A stretch of 57,270 bases of DNA from NCBI GenBank assembly GCA_900100475.1, contig FMTU01000017.1, positions 1-57,270 on the forward strand, written 5' to 3'. The notes under the pieces were generated by a model. It had not been told where the DNA came from and made no database searches. It saw only the letters and a list, made by a program, of their open reading frames with translations. Origin of the DNA: Sphingobium faniae. Lineage in GTDB: Bacteria; Pseudomonadota; Alphaproteobacteria; Sphingomonadales; Sphingomonadaceae. The position numbers were made by a program, and so were the translations under genes. Below, in pieces: positions 29,278 through 38,159 of this stretch; position 1 is the stretch's first letter; the number at the start of each line of letters is the position of its first letter.

Positions 29278-31647
29278 TCAGTTCGCCGACGGGGGCGTGA
29301 TGAGGTCCTGGGGGTCGCCGCGGCCATCGACGGCAGCGCATTCGGTGGGGGAAAGAAACTGCTCGCGGGGCCGGTTCAGCAACCGTGCGGCGCTTTCGGC
29401 CACATGCGCCCAGGTTGAGCGATTGGCGAACAGCATGCCGGCCACGTCGAGGGTGCCGCCCCGGCTGATATAGCCGTGCGCGACCGTCCTTGACGGCCCG
29501 CCATCAAGTCGGCGCAGCAATCCGAGTATCGGCTCGGGGCGCGTATGGCTTACGATCACGCGCGGCATGTTCGGCGGAAAGAGCGCCGCGAGCTCAGCGT
29601 CGCTCGCTGTGAACGATCGTTCGATTGGATCGCGCGGCGCCCGGAAACGGCCCGGTTCGATCAGCACGGTGACGAGCGGACGCACGCCAGCTTCGGCGAG
29701 TCGGCGGGCGGCCTTCAGCGCCTCTTCGAGCTGATAAGCTCCGATGGCGACGAGCTGCACGTCCGCGTCGGCTGCTGCGCCTTCGATATGGGCCGCCCCC
29801 GCCTCAACGGCTCGCAGCGCCGCATGACCGTCGAGCCGATGGGGCATATCGCGCTTGGAAACGATGAGGCACGCCACCTGGCCGCGTCCCTGATAGACTG
29901 AATGCAGGGCCGCGACGGCGCTGTTCACGTCCACGGGAAACAGGACGCGAGCGGTGTCGCTCATCTCGCCGAGCAGCGCTTCGCCGATGGTCGGATCCTG
30001 GTGCGATTGCTCGTTCTTGCTGTTTTCCCACGTGTGTGAGGTGACGATGAGCGGGACCGAAATCCAGCCCGGCTCCTGGCCGATCTCGCGCTGGCGCCGC
30101 GCGAACACGATCTCCTGGCGCAGGCCACCGAGCATCTTCATCGCAAACGCTTCATAGCTCACGACCAGATTGAGCCCGCCCTTGTTGGCGAGCGCGGCGC
30201 CGGCCACGGCTTCCTCGTTGAGCGCGGTGATGACGGCGCCGTCGATTGCATTGGCCACGCCCGGTTCGGGGACGTTGACCCGATGGCGCAAGCGCTCGAG
30301 CACGGCCCCCATATGGTTCGAGCGCAGTTCGTCGGGATTGCCGACCCGGACGCGCAGCGCGGGATTGGCGTCGACGAGGCGCACGAACCAGCGGTCGAGC
30401 GCATGCATGGCGCAGTCGGGAGGAGCGCCCGCCTGGTCCCATTTCGGCTCGGGGAGCGTGGGCGCCTGTGGGCGGCGCAGCGCCAGAGGATGACGGCTTT
30501 CCAGCGGGCGGCGCTGCGCGTCGTGACCGGCGAGCGTTTCGACGGCCTGCGCGATTTCATCGGGCGGCACGAACAGCACAGCCGCCGCCTCGTTGAAGGT
30601 GCGTCGCGCCGCTTCATCGAAAGCGGGATTACCGGCGAGCGGCAGATTATGGGCAGCGTTCGTGTCCGACCCCGGAAAACCGTAACCCTTGACCGTCTCG
30701 GCTATCACATAGGGGATCGGCGCCGGATAGCGGCGCGTCGGATCGGTGATGAAACGCTCGAGGCGCCGCTCGGCCTCCAATATGGCCCAGGCGAAGGCGG
30801 CCGGATCGCGCCCATCGATGGCGAAGGGGTCGAAGCCGTTGAGCCGCAGATGATCGGCGAGCCATTCGGCGCCGCCTTGTTGGGCGATCTGCGCACGCTC
30901 CTCGATCCGCCTGCCATTGAGGATCATCACCGGGATCGCGATGCCGCTGTCTTCGGCGCGCCACCAGCGAGGCGTCCAGTCGGAGCCGCGTTGTTCCTCG
31001 AACGCCCCATCGCTCAGAAAGGCCACGAGACTCTCGCCGGGCAGCGGCATATGGACATATTGCACCTCCGCAAAGCCGAGATAGCCCCCTTCGGAGATCG
31101 CGCCGGCCGTGTTCGGCCCGGCGTGGCTGCCGAGTGGGACTGCTGCGGTCCCGTCGGCAGCGATCGCGTAAGAATAGAAGTCGGACACGAGACGCGAGAG
31201 GCCGGCTTCGCTTCTGTCATAGCGACCCTGCTGCGCCGGCGAGACGTCGCCGGTGAGCGCGTTCACTGCCTCGATCGCGGCGACGCTATGGCCTTGTCCC
31301 ATCAACCAGGCGCGCGTTGTGGCGCTTAGCGCGTTTGCCGCGAGATAACCGACGAATGCCGGAACCATATTGAGCGACCCGCCCGTATGGCCTTCCGGCG
31401 TGGTCTTGAACGCTTCGGCAGGCAGGGGTGCGCCGGAGAGGTCGACGCGTTCGGCATAGCTCATGTGAACGACCGTCCACATCGCTGCGCTGGCAAGCCG
31501 GTCAGCGGCGATCAGGATGCGGTAGAGCGCCTCCTTCCCGGACGCGGTGGTCGAGGCAAGCGCGCGGACACGCTCGATCGTCTGGTCGGAGTGGACAATC
31601 GGGCCGAAACCGTTGCGCCACGTTTCAAAGGAATCTGAATGTGTCAT
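29278..31647 (-). CDS. Divergent phosphoketolase (XFP-like)
   Basis: The 789-residue length and order match xylulose-5-phosphate/fructose-6-phosphate phosphoketolase: TPEGHTGGSLNMVPAF near residue 82, SEGGYLGFAEVQ, the FLSDGAFEEQRGSDW cofactor region, GSDTNAAHNLPL, DGAVITALNEEAV, and SHTWENSKNEQSHQDPTIGE. Two signatures differ from classical enzymes, which have EGGELGY and GDGEAE-type motifs. It is therefore a separate branch, and the substrate should be treated as open. If active, it would split a sugar phosphate to acetyl phosphate, the substrate of the acetate kinase at 38160. The ATG is at 31647. An operon with PRPP synthetase behind and MBL ahead is likely. Confidence 0.78.
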   Translation of the reverse strand: MTHSDSFETWRNGFGPIVHSDQTIERVRALASTTASGKEALYRILIAADRLASAAMWTVVHMSYAERVDLSGAPLPAEAFKTTPEGHTGGSLNMVPAFVGYLAANALSATTRAWLMGQGHSVAAIEAVNALTGDVSPAQQGRYDRSEAGLSRLVSDFYSYAIAADGTAAVPLGSHAGPNTAGAISEGGYLGFAEVQYVHMPLPGESLVAFLSDGAFEEQRGSDWTPRWWRAEDSGIAIPVMILNGRRIEERAQIAQQGGAEWLADHLRLNGFDPFAIDGRDPAAFAWAILEAERRLERFITDPTRRYPAPIPYVIAETVKGYGFPGSDTNAAHNLPLAGNPAFDEAARRTFNEAAAVLFVPPDEIAQAVETLAGHDAQRRPLESRHPLALRRPQAPTLPEPKWDQAGAPPDCAMHALDRWFVRLVDANPALRVRVGNPDELRSNHMGAVLERLRHRVNVPEPGVANAIDGAVITALNEEAVAGAALANKGGLNLVVSYEAFAMKMLGGLRQEIVFARRQREIGQEPGWISVPLIVTSHTWENSKNEQSHQDPTIGEALLGEMSDTARVLFPVDVNSAVAALHSVYQGRGQVACLIVSKRDMPHRLDGHAALRAVEAGAAHIEGAAADADVQLVAIGAYQLEEALKAARRLAEAGVRPLVTVLIEPGRFRAPRDPIERSFTASDAELAALFPPNMPRVIVSHTRPEPILGLLRRLDGGPSRTVAHGYISRGGTLDVAGMLFANRSTWAHVAESAARLLNRPREQFLSPTECAAVDGRGDPQDLITPPSAN

Positions 31648-31687
31648 AGTCGCCTTTTCTTGTCCTTGGCCGGATGAGCGTAGCGGG

Positions 31688-32701
31688 TCAGCCTGCCGTC
31701 CAGGGCGGCGGGTCGCTGGCGGGGAAGGAGTCGAAGCTCGCACGGTCGACCTCGTCGAGAGGCTCGGGCGGGCGGCGATGGCGAATGAGGTTTTGCGCGC
31801 CGGCATGGGCCTGCGCGAGCGCTTCGGCGACGAGCGGCGCAAGCCCGATCGCGTTCGTCGGGTGTGGCACTGCATCGGTCGAGACGATGCGGCTCGAAAG
31901 TGAGGCAAGCCGCTCATAGGAATCTTCGGCGAAGATGCCATGAATGACTGCACAGACCGGCTTTGCGAAACCTTGAAGCGCGAGCTTGTGCGCCGCTTCG
32001 ATCATCGTGCGGCCCGACGAGGCGATATCGTCGGCGAGCACCGGCTGACGGCCGCGCCATGCGCCGAGATCGGGAACCTCGACATCGACGCTGCGGTCGC
32101 CGTGCCGGATCTTTCTGAGCACGGTGAACGGCGCGCCTACGCGTGCGGCGATCGCCGAGACCCATTGCTCGCTCTCCTCATCGGGGCCGATCAACAGGGG
32201 CGCCTCGACATGGGCCGAGATCCAGTCGGCAAGTACCGGTGCAGCGTGCAATGTGATGTCGGGTATCGTGTAGAGCGTCGACAGCGCCGGATAGCGATGC
32301 AGGTGCGGATCGACCGTCACCAGCCGGTCGAACGTGGCCGAGACGAGACGCGCGAAGCTCTTCGAGGAAACCGCTTCGCCAGGCTGGAAGCGGCGGTCCT
32401 GACGCATATAGGAGAGGTAGGGCGCAACCAGCGTGACCTCGCGCGCGCCAAGGTCACGAGCCGCGTCCGCCGCGAAGACGAGACTCAGGAAGCTGTCGTC
32501 GGGACGCACCAAGGTGCAGACCAGATCCACGCACTTGTCGGTGACGTCCGTCAAGAGGCGCACATAGCTCTCGCCGTCGGGAAAACGCCGGGTTTCAAGG
32601 ACGCCCAGCTCGAAGCCGCCGGCTTCGGCGAACGCCTGCGCGAACGCTTCGTTGCCCGGCAGGGCGAAGATCACACGCATCTGATTACCCCTGTCGCTCA
32701 T
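31688..32701 (-). CDS. prs: Ribose-phosphate pyrophosphokinase (PRPP synthetase)
   Basis: This 337-residue protein has FALPGNEAFAQAFA at the start, the catalytic loop APYLSYMRQDRRFQPGEAVS, the flexible-loop LRKIRHGDRSV and the PRPP-binding ADDIASSGRTMIEAA. A short Pro-rich tail ends FPASDPPPW, a motif seen on many small accessory proteins. The enzyme joins ribose 5-phosphate and ATP to PRPP and AMP, and can run in reverse. The ATG at 32701 overlaps the stop of the copper ATPase by four bases. It is not the housekeeping-type sequence I would expect next to ispE, so it is an accessory paralogue. Confidence 0.85.
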   Translation of the reverse strand: MSDRGNQMRVIFALPGNEAFAQAFAEAGGFELGVLETRRFPDGESYVRLLTDVTDKCVDLVCTLVRPDDSFLSLVFAADAARDLGAREVTLVAPYLSYMRQDRRFQPGEAVSSKSFARLVSATFDRLVTVDPHLHRYPALSTLYTIPDITLHAAPVLADWISAHVEAPLLIGPDEESEQWVSAIAARVGAPFTVLRKIRHGDRSVDVEVPDLGAWRGRQPVLADDIASSGRTMIEAAHKLALQGFAKPVCAVIHGIFAEDSYERLASLSSRIVSTDAVPHPTNAIGLAPLVAEALAQAHAGAQNLIRHRRPPEPLDEVDRASFDSFPASDPPPWTAG

Positions 32702-34779
32702 CGCCGCCCCTTGTAGAAACGCAGCAATTGCGCGTTGAAGGCAACAATGATGGTGCTCACCGACATGAGCGCGGCCGCCACCGCCGGGGTCATCAGGAAT
32801 CCGGTGCCGAACGTGATGCCTGCCGCCATCGGGATCGCGACCGCGTTGTAGCCGGTTGCCCACAGAAGGTTCTGCACCATTTTGCGATAGGTCGCTCGCG
32901 ACAGGCCGAGAATGGCCACGACGTCGCGTGGATCGCTGCGCACCAGGACGATGTCCGCGGATTCCACCGCCACGTCGGTTCCCGCGCCTATCGCGATGCC
33001 GAGATCGGCGACCACCAGCGCGGGGGCGTCATTGACGCCGTCGCCCACCATGGCGACCGCAAGGCCGCGCGATTGCAGCTCCTCGATCTTCTCCGACTTC
33101 TGGTTGGGAAGCACCTCGGCAAAATATTCCGTGATTCCCAATTCTTCCGAAACCGCCTGGGCGACGCCGTGGGCGTCGCCGGTGAGCATGATTGAATCGA
33201 CGCCAAGCGATTTGAGCTCGGTGATAGCCTGTTTCGATTCCGGTCGCACGATGTCGGCAAGTGCGAACAGGGCGCGCGGCGCGCCGCCGCGCACCAGGAC
33301 GACAACGGTTTTGCCCTGGTTCTCGAGCTTCTTCAGGCGTGGATCGGAAATCTCCTCGCTGGTGCGGGCGAGATGACCGGGGCTGACGATGCGGATATCT
33401 TCTCCACCGACATTCGCCACGATCCCCTCGCCGGTGATGTTGCGCACCTCGCTCGCCTTGGGCCAGTTGAGGCCGCGATCCTTTGCTTCCGCGACGATGC
33501 CGTGCGCGATCGGATGCTCGGACTGACTTTCAGTGGCGGCGGCCAAGGCGAGTTCCGTATTTTCATCCCCATTGCCGAGCAGGACGATGTCGCTGACCCC
33601 GAACCGGCCTTCGGTCAACGTGCCGGTCTTGTCGAACACGACGGCGTTGAGATTACGCGCGCGCTCAAAGGCGGCGCGGTCGCGGATCAGAAGGCCATTG
33701 CGAGCACTGAGCGATGTGCTGACGGCGACCACCAGCGGCACAGCGAGCCCAAGCGCATGCGGACAGGCGACGACCATGACAGTCACCATCCGTTCCACTG
33801 CGAACGCGGGCGTTTGGCCGAGCAGCAACCAGACGATGAGCGTGCCGAAGCCGACCACAAGCGCGATATAGGTGAGCCAGGCGGCGGCGCGGTTGGCGAG
33901 GTCCTGGGTACGCGAGCGTGTCGCCTGGGCCTTCTTCACCAGCTCAATGACCTGGGCGAGATAGGTCTTGTCGCCGGTTGCGGTCACTTTGATGGTTACA
34001 GCGTTGGCGCCATTGATCGCACCGCCGATCGCCGGTTCGCCTACTCCTTTCGAGACGGGGCGCGACTCGCCCGTCAACATTGCTTCGTTGAAGCCAGAAG
34101 CCCCTTCAAGAATGTTGCCGTCCACCGGCACCTTGGCGCCAGGACGGACCAGCACGTGGTCGCCCGGCATCAAGGCCGAGATCGGGACTTCCTGGGTCGC
34201 GCCATTGGCGTCGATGCGCGTTGCGGTGTCGGGCAAGAGGCGCACGAGCTCCTCAAGCGCGCGCGATGCGCCCATGACCGAGCGCATCTCGATCCAGTGG
34301 CCGAGCAGCATGACGCCGATCAGCGTCACCAGCTCCCAATAGAAAGCCTCGCCCGGAAAGCCGAAGGTGACGGCCGCGGAGAAGAAATAGGCGGCCGAAA
34401 TCGCCAGCGCGATCAGGGTCATCATACCGGGCTGCTTCTTGCGCAGCTCGGAGACGAAGCCGGTCAGGAACGGCCAGCCGCCATAGACATAGACGATGGT
34501 GGAGAGCGCGAAGAGCAGAAGCCCATCGCCGGGAAAGGAGATGGTCCCGGCAAGGCCCAGCCAATGCTGAATCATCGGCGACAAGAGTAGTACGGGCGGC
34601 GTCAGGACTAACGTCACCCAGAAGCGACGCCGGTAATCGGCGATCATCGCGCCATGATCGTGGCCGCCGGCATGATCGGCATGGCTAGAACCGGATGCCT
34701 GAACAACAACGGCCCCAGCCTTACCCACAGCCGGTTCATGCTGTTGATGATGTGCGTGATGCCCGCCAGGCTGATTCAT
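32698..34779 (-). CDS. copB: Copper-translocating P-type ATPase, CPH type (CopB, P1B-3)
   Basis: The protein has 693 residues. The N terminus is His-rich and disordered (HHAHHQQHE, then [11 protein letters not shown]), replacing the usual Cys metal domains. The core shows TGES, the membrane motif [13 protein letters not shown] (CPH, as in the Cu-exporting CopB/P1B-3 group), [23 protein letters not shown] and [20 protein letters not shown]. Group members export copper from the cytosol, and some also work in copper-dependent oxidase assembly. It heads the long leftward operon of PRPP synthetase, phosphoketolase, MBL protein and phosphorylase (ATGA junction with the first). A weak FNR-like half site lies at 34801. 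Confidence 0.92.
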   Translation of the reverse strand: MNQPGGHHAHHQQHEPAVGKAGAVVVQASGSSHADHAGGHDHGAMIADYRRRFWVTLVLTPPVLLLSPMIQHWLGLAGTISFPGDGLLLFALSTIVYVYGGWPFLTGFVSELRKKQPGMMTLIALAISAAYFFSAAVTFGFPGEAFYWELVTLIGVMLLGHWIEMRSVMGASRALEELVRLLPDTATRIDANGATQEVPISALMPGDHVLVRPGAKVPVDGNILEGASGFNEAMLTGESRPVSKGVGEPAIGGAINGANAVTIKVTATGDKTYLAQVIELVKKAQATRSRTQDLANRAAAWLTYIALVVGFGTLIVWLLLGQTPAFAVERMVTVMVVACPHALGLAVPLVVAVSTSLSARNGLLIRDRAAFERARNLNAVVFDKTGTLTEGRFGVSDIVLLGNGDENTELALAAATESQSEHPIAHGIVAEAKDRGLNWPKASEVRNITGEGIVANVGGEDIRIVSPGHLARTSEEISDPRLKKLENQGKTVVVLVRGGAPRALFALADIVRPESKQAITELKSLGVDSIMLTGDAHGVAQAVSEELGITEYFAEVLPNQKSEKIEELQSRGLAVAMVGDGVNDAPALVVADLGIAIGAGTDVAVESADIVLVRSDPRDVVAILGLSRATYRKMVQNLLWATGYNAVAIPMAAGITFGTGFLMTPAVAAALMSVSTIIVAFNAQLLRFYKGRR

Positions 34780-34891
34780 CCCTTGGTCCTTCTTGTGAGC
34801 TTGATGGCCATCGGCGCGCCGGTGGTCAGAAGTATATTACGCGCCCACCGCACGCACCCCTCACGGTCGCCGCTGTGGTGCAGTGCCTTCA

Positions 34892-35536
34892 TCAGGAACG
34901 CACACGCCTCAGGCGCGGAATGAACCCGGGAACGTGACGCCTGTAACTCTCATAGTCGGCGCCGAAGCTTGCGATCGCATCGCGTTCCTCGGTGCGGGCA
35001 AGACGCACATACATGACGACCAACACCGGAAACATGAGGAGCGTCAGCAGCGTCGGCCATTGCAGCAGAAACCCGAACATCACGAGGATGAAGCCGAGAT
35101 ATTGCGGGTGACGGATCGAGCCATAGACGCCCGTCGTCGCCAGCACGCCGTCGCGCTGGGCGACGTAGAGCGTCTTCCAGGCCGACGCGATCAGGATGAA
35201 GCCGCCACCGATAAACACGAAGCTGAGCAGATGAAACGGACCTAAGTGCGGATTTCCGCGCCAGCCGAACAGTTCTTCGAGCAGATGGCCGGCATCGTGC
35301 GTGAACCAATCGACTCCCGGATAGCGGCTCTGTAGCCAGCCTGAGAGCAGATAGATGGTGAGCGGAAACCCATACATCTCCGTGAACAGCGCGATGATGA
35401 ACGCGCTAAACGCACCGAACGAACGCCAATCCCGCTTGGTCTGCGGCTTGAAGAAGCTGAACGCGAACATGATGAAGATGGCCGAGTTCAGCACCACCAG
35501 CCACCAAAGCCCATAGGCTGGAATATCATTCTCCAT
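34892..35536 (-). CDS. ICMT/PEMT-family membrane methyltransferase-like protein
   Basis: The product has 214 residues and several membrane segments. The C-terminal half carries the isoprenylcysteine carboxyl methyltransferase pattern: GVYGSIRHPQYLGFILVMFG, where RHPxYxG binds the cofactor, and later LARTEERDAIASFGADYESY. The N-terminal half (WWLVVLNSAIFIMFAFSFF) is hydrophobic. Bacterial members methylate or reduce unknown membrane substrates and often sit in copper/anoxia clusters. Its start region (MENDIPA) is duplicated at about 39552-39580. It is followed by the copper ATPase and preceded by the DUF2933 gene at 35560. Confidence 0.8.
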   Translation of the reverse strand: MENDIPAYGLWWLVVLNSAIFIMFAFSFFKPQTKRDWRSFGAFSAFIIALFTEMYGFPLTIYLLSGWLQSRYPGVDWFTHDAGHLLEELFGWRGNPHLGPFHLLSFVFIGGGFILIASAWKTLYVAQRDGVLATTGVYGSIRHPQYLGFILVMFGFLLQWPTLLTLLMFPVLVVMYVRLARTEERDAIASFGADYESYRRHVPGFIPRLRRVRS

Positions 35537-35817
35537 GAAAGCGCCTCCTGATGATCCGATCAGTGATGGTGATGGCGCTGCGCCCGGTCACCTTTGGACG
35601 CCCCTGCGGAGCCGCCATGTCCGCCGTGACCGCGGTGCATGAAGATGTGCATCAGCGGACACAGGAGTATAATCAGGAAGGGCAGCCAGCCGAGCAGATG
35701 AGCTCGGTGTCCGAGGATGAGAAAGAAGCCGGCGATCGTTAGGAAACCCACCAGGACGATATTTGCGATAGACAATCGGCGATGATCTGGGTCGCGTTTG
35801 GCGTTTTCGTATTCCAT
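35509..35817. repeat. Original copy of a roughly 300-bp duplicated segment
   Basis: This stretch, which holds the first codons of the ICMT-like gene and the DUF2933 gene, recurs in the same orientation at 39552-39863 with moderate divergence. Long identical runs include CCGCCATGTCCGCCGTGACC and the bases around the ICMT start. This copy still has the intact ICMT gene, so it is likely the source. Confidence 0.7.
35560..35817 (-). CDS. DUF2933 small membrane protein (copy 1)
   Basis: An 85-residue protein from the ATG at 35817. A single strong hydrophobic segment (about 18-40, SIANIVLVGFLTIAGFFLIL) is followed by HLLGWLPFLIILLCPLMHIF and the DUF2933 tail MHRGHGGHGG, ending in a run of His. It is membrane-embedded with a His/Gly-rich end; its function is unknown, though the family is common in metal and hydrogen gene clusters. 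The FNR-like dyad at 35900-35913 is centred about 90 bases ahead of its start, which argues against an upstream in-frame start at 35910, since that would lie inside the dyad. Confidence 0.8.
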   Translation of the reverse strand: MEYENAKRDPDHRRLSIANIVLVGFLTIAGFFLILGHRAHLLGWLPFLIILLCPLMHIFMHRGHGGHGGSAGASKGDRAQRHHHH

Positions 35818-35899
35818 CACCTGCCTCCGTTCCGACTGGTCGGCGCGCAGGCGGACCCATTCATGGTGGCCAAGAATAGAGGTCAGAAGAACCGCGTCT

Positions 35900-35913
35900 T
35901 TGATCTGCATTAA
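35900..35913 (-). promoter_or_regulatory. FNR-like box ahead of DUF2933 copy 1
   Basis: TTGAT-CTGC-ATTAA, nine of ten positions of the classical TTGAT-N4-ATCAA dyad. It lies about 83 bases ahead of the ATG at 35817, a normal spot for activation by an FNR/FixK-type protein. Confidence 0.6.
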
Positions 35914-35962
35914 ATCGTGCGGGAACCTTTGCCGGATGAAAGTGCGCGTCCGGCTCCAGCAT

Positions 35963-36301
35963 TCAGGCGGTGGGGAGCGTGTCGAAGCGGGCAGCCAGTG
36001 TTGCGATCGCCTCGCGGCATGAGCCGAGGCGAATGTCGATGCCGCGTGCGAGCAGGAGGTTGCGGCAGGGCTCGGCGATGAAGCCGCAGACCAATCGCTC
36101 GACGCCGCTTTCGGCAATTACGTCATAGATGGCGCGCTCTCCGTAAGCCTGGCTTGCGGGAAAGGTTTCAACTGCGCCGTCGGCGGAGAAAACGACCACG
36201 CCATCGCAGCCTGCAAAGAATGGGCAGAGGATCGGCCCTTCCAGGCGCATTGCCACCATGACTCCGGTGCGCACGGCTTCCTGAGAAAGCGGCTTAGACA
36301 T
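35963..36301 (-). CDS. NifX/NifB-type dinitrogenase cofactor-domain protein
   Basis: This 112-residue protein matches the small alpha/beta domain of dinitrogenase iron-molybdenum cofactor-binding proteins: RTGVMVAMRLEGPILCPFFA, VVVFSADGAVETFP, GERAIYDVIAESGVERLVCG, then FIAEPCRNLLLARGIDIRLG. Stand-alone members exist in bacteria without nitrogenase and are thought to bind iron-sulfur or metal clusters. Cys residues at PILCPFF, LVCGF, EPCRN and GSCRE are candidates. The ATG at 36301 fits the family start. An FNR-like dyad lies about 71 bases upstream, and the DUF2933 gene follows it on the same strand. Confidence 0.78.
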   Translation of the reverse strand: MSKPLSQEAVRTGVMVAMRLEGPILCPFFAGCDGVVVFSADGAVETFPASQAYGERAIYDVIAESGVERLVCGFIAEPCRNLLLARGIDIRLGSCREAIATLAARFDTLPTA

Positions 36302-36371
36302 GAGAGGCCATAGGGGCTCCGGTGCATAGGCGGGTCCACCAATGTCGTATCCCCGCCTGCAAGCTCGGTCT

Positions 36372-36385
36372 TTAACTCCGGTCAA
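36372..36385 (-). promoter_or_regulatory. FNR/DNR-like box ahead of the NifX-like gene
   Basis: On the minus strand it reads TTGAC-CGGA-GTTAA, a dyad of the TTGAC-N4-GTCAA kind with one mismatch. It lies 71 bases ahead of the NifX-like start at 36301, and in the divergent region with the Crp/Fnr gene at 36619. Confidence 0.5.
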
Positions 36386-36618
36386 GTTTTTCGTTGAGGG
36401 GCGCGTGTCGCACGCGCGTATCCATTGCAACCGCCACGCGCGTTTCGCGCCGGTGATCTTTCTGAGGTGTAATATCGGGACAGCTTTGGCGTCCTTATCC
36501 TTACAGGACGCCGCGTGCCCAGAAGGGCAATGAATGGCGTCCTCTCGATTGCAAACCGGGAGCGCACGCAAATGGATCAGGACCGACAAGCCCAGGACGA
36601 CCGACACCGAGGCCGATC

Positions 36619-37353
36619 ATGGCGCGGATGACGGTGTCGACTGAGCGACCGGGCCGCTCGGGCAATGGCTCGGTTATCGATGACGGTGCCGACGCGCTTC
36701 GCCTGCTTCCCGGCTTGCACGGCGCGGATCGAAAGATCGAAGCTGGCCAGGAGCTGTTCGGCGTCGGCGCTCCGTTCGATACCGTTTGCAATCTCATCGA
36801 CGGCTGGGTGTCGCTCTACACCTTGCTGGAGGATGGACGCAGGCAGATCGTCCAGTTCGTGCTGCCGGGTGGGGTATTCGGCATGTTCGGGACGTCGAGC
36901 GGACGCGCTACCTACGGCGCGCAGGCGCTCACCGGGGCGCTCGTATGCTGCATCCCGCTCGACGTGCTGAACGCGCGCATGCGCGACAATCCCGACGTCG
37001 CTATGCGGCTGGTGCGCTCCTTGAGCCGCGACCGCGCGCTCGCCTTCGACCACCTCACCAGCGTCGGCCGGTGCAATGCGCGCGAGCGCGTCGCCCGCCT
37101 GGTTCTCGAACTGTTCGTGCGCTGCCGAACGCAATGGCCAGGCAACCGCATCGAGGAGATGTATCTGCCGCTCACTCAAGAGCATATCGGTGATGCGACG
37201 GGGCTTACGTTCGTCCATGTGAACCGCATTTTGCGCACGTTGCGCAAGGAAGGCGTCGTTGAGTTTCATCATCGCCGGCTGCGCATCCTCGATCCGGATC
37301 GACTTGTCCGTGTAGCCGGCGTCGACCACAACGCCGCGATGGCGTGGCTATGA
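36619..37353 (+). CDS. Crp/Fnr-family regulator without an FeS cysteine cluster
   Basis: The protein has 244 residues. The N-terminal cNMP-like domain includes GQELFGVGAPFDTVCNLIDG and IVQFVLPGGVFGMFG, followed by a dimer helix and a C-terminal winged helix: LTQEHIGDATGLTFVHVNRIL. The N-terminal Cys cluster that FNR uses for its 4Fe-4S centre is absent. In the recognition helix, FNR has ETISR where this protein has VHVNR, so it need not read the classical TTGAT box. It is divergent from the NifX-like gene and convergent with the sigma factor gene. Likely a stress- or redox-type regulator of this block. Confidence 0.85.
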   Translation: MARMTVSTERPGRSGNGSVIDDGADALRLLPGLHGADRKIEAGQELFGVGAPFDTVCNLIDGWVSLYTLLEDGRRQIVQFVLPGGVFGMFGTSSGRATYGAQALTGALVCCIPLDVLNARMRDNPDVAMRLVRSLSRDRALAFDHLTSVGRCNARERVARLVLELFVRCRTQWPGNRIEEMYLPLTQEHIGDATGLTFVHVNRILRTLRKEGVVEFHHRRLRILDPDRLVRVAGVDHNAAMAWL

Positions 37354-37387
37354 CACGCAGCCGCCAGCGGCGACGCGGCGCGACGGA

Positions 37388-38068
37388 TCATGCGTCGTCT
37401 TTTCGCGCGCGCCGGGACCTGGCCGGGGGGCGAACAGGCTTGGTCTTGACGACTGGCCCATCGGTGCCGAGCGGCATCTCATCACAGCGGCAGTCGAGGA
37501 AACCGTGCGTTGAGCAGGTGCGGCACATTTCCTCAAGCCGCATGCGCAGCGCCTTGCGACCGCGATGCAGGCGGACGGTCACATTGTTCAGCGAGGTGCC
37601 AAGGCTCGCGGCCAGCCGGTCCCGCGGCTCGCCCAGGATATCGGCTCGCCAGATGACGTCGGCATATTCGGCCTTCAGCGTCGGCAGGAGTCGGTAGAGG
37701 CAATTGCATACGGTGGCGTCGATCTCCGCGTCGGGGTCGGCGGGTAGCGCGTCGATGTCGATGCTGTCGGCCGCCGCCTCTCGCCGATGCCGGCGTGCCT
37801 GAGCGCGCTGGTGATCGACGATGGTGGTGGCAAGAATGCGCCCGAACCAACCACGGACGGTCTGGACGTCGCGGAGTTGACCGGCGCGCTCCAGCACGCG
37901 GAGCGAGAAACGCTGCAACACCTCCTCCGCCTCGTCGTGGTTGCGCAGACGTTGACGGAGGAAAACGAGGATTTCTTCCTGCGCCTCGACCAGCGCGCGC
38001 TGGACGGCCGCGTCATGCGGCTTGGCCGCATCTTCGGCTGATGGCGTGGCGTCACTCGATTTGGTCAT
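37388..38068 (-). CDS. ECF sigma factor with a C-terminal Cys-rich tail
   Basis: The 226-residue product (ATG at 38068) has sigma-70 region 2 (RNHDEAEEVLQRFSLRVLE, then TVRGWFGRILATTIVDHQR) and region 4 (LKAEYADVIWRADILGE, then LGTSLNNVTVRLHRGRKALR). After region 4 comes CRTCSTHGFLDCRCDE, four cysteines at about 182, 185, 193 and 195 (CxxCx7CxC), and then a basic tail. A Cys-rich C-terminal domain is known from CorE-type (ECF44) sigma factors, where it senses copper directly. No anti-sigma gene is adjacent, which fits a self-sensing sigma factor. An FNR-like box lies 76 bases ahead of the start. Confidence 0.82.
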   Translation of the reverse strand: MTKSSDATPSAEDAAKPHDAAVQRALVEAQEEILVFLRQRLRNHDEAEEVLQRFSLRVLERAGQLRDVQTVRGWFGRILATTIVDHQRAQARRHRREAAADSIDIDALPADPDAEIDATVCNCLYRLLPTLKAEYADVIWRADILGEPRDRLAASLGTSLNNVTVRLHRGRKALRMRLEEMCRTCSTHGFLDCRCDEMPLGTDGPVVKTKPVRPPARSRRARKDDA

Positions 38069-38143
38069 TGCTTCCCAAGACCTGACTCGCCGCTCGATGC
38101 GGAACACGAATGACGAGCATGGCTCACAAAAGGGTGCCTGTCT

Positions 38144-38157
38144 TCGATCCAGATCAA
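38144..38157 (-). promoter_or_regulatory. FNR-like box between acetate kinase and the sigma factor gene
   Basis: TCGAT-CCAG-ATCAA on the plus strand, with nine of ten dyad positions matching. It lies 76 bases ahead of the sigma factor start at 38068 and just past the acetate kinase stop, so it is more likely to act on the sigma gene. Confidence 0.5.
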
Positions 38158-38159
38158 AA

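Noticed and set aside
34801..34814. TTGATGGCCATCGG as a fifth FNR box ahead of the copper ATPase
   Set aside because: The second half matches only three of five bases, and the site is just 22 bases from the start codon, too close for activation. It is kept only as a weak half site.
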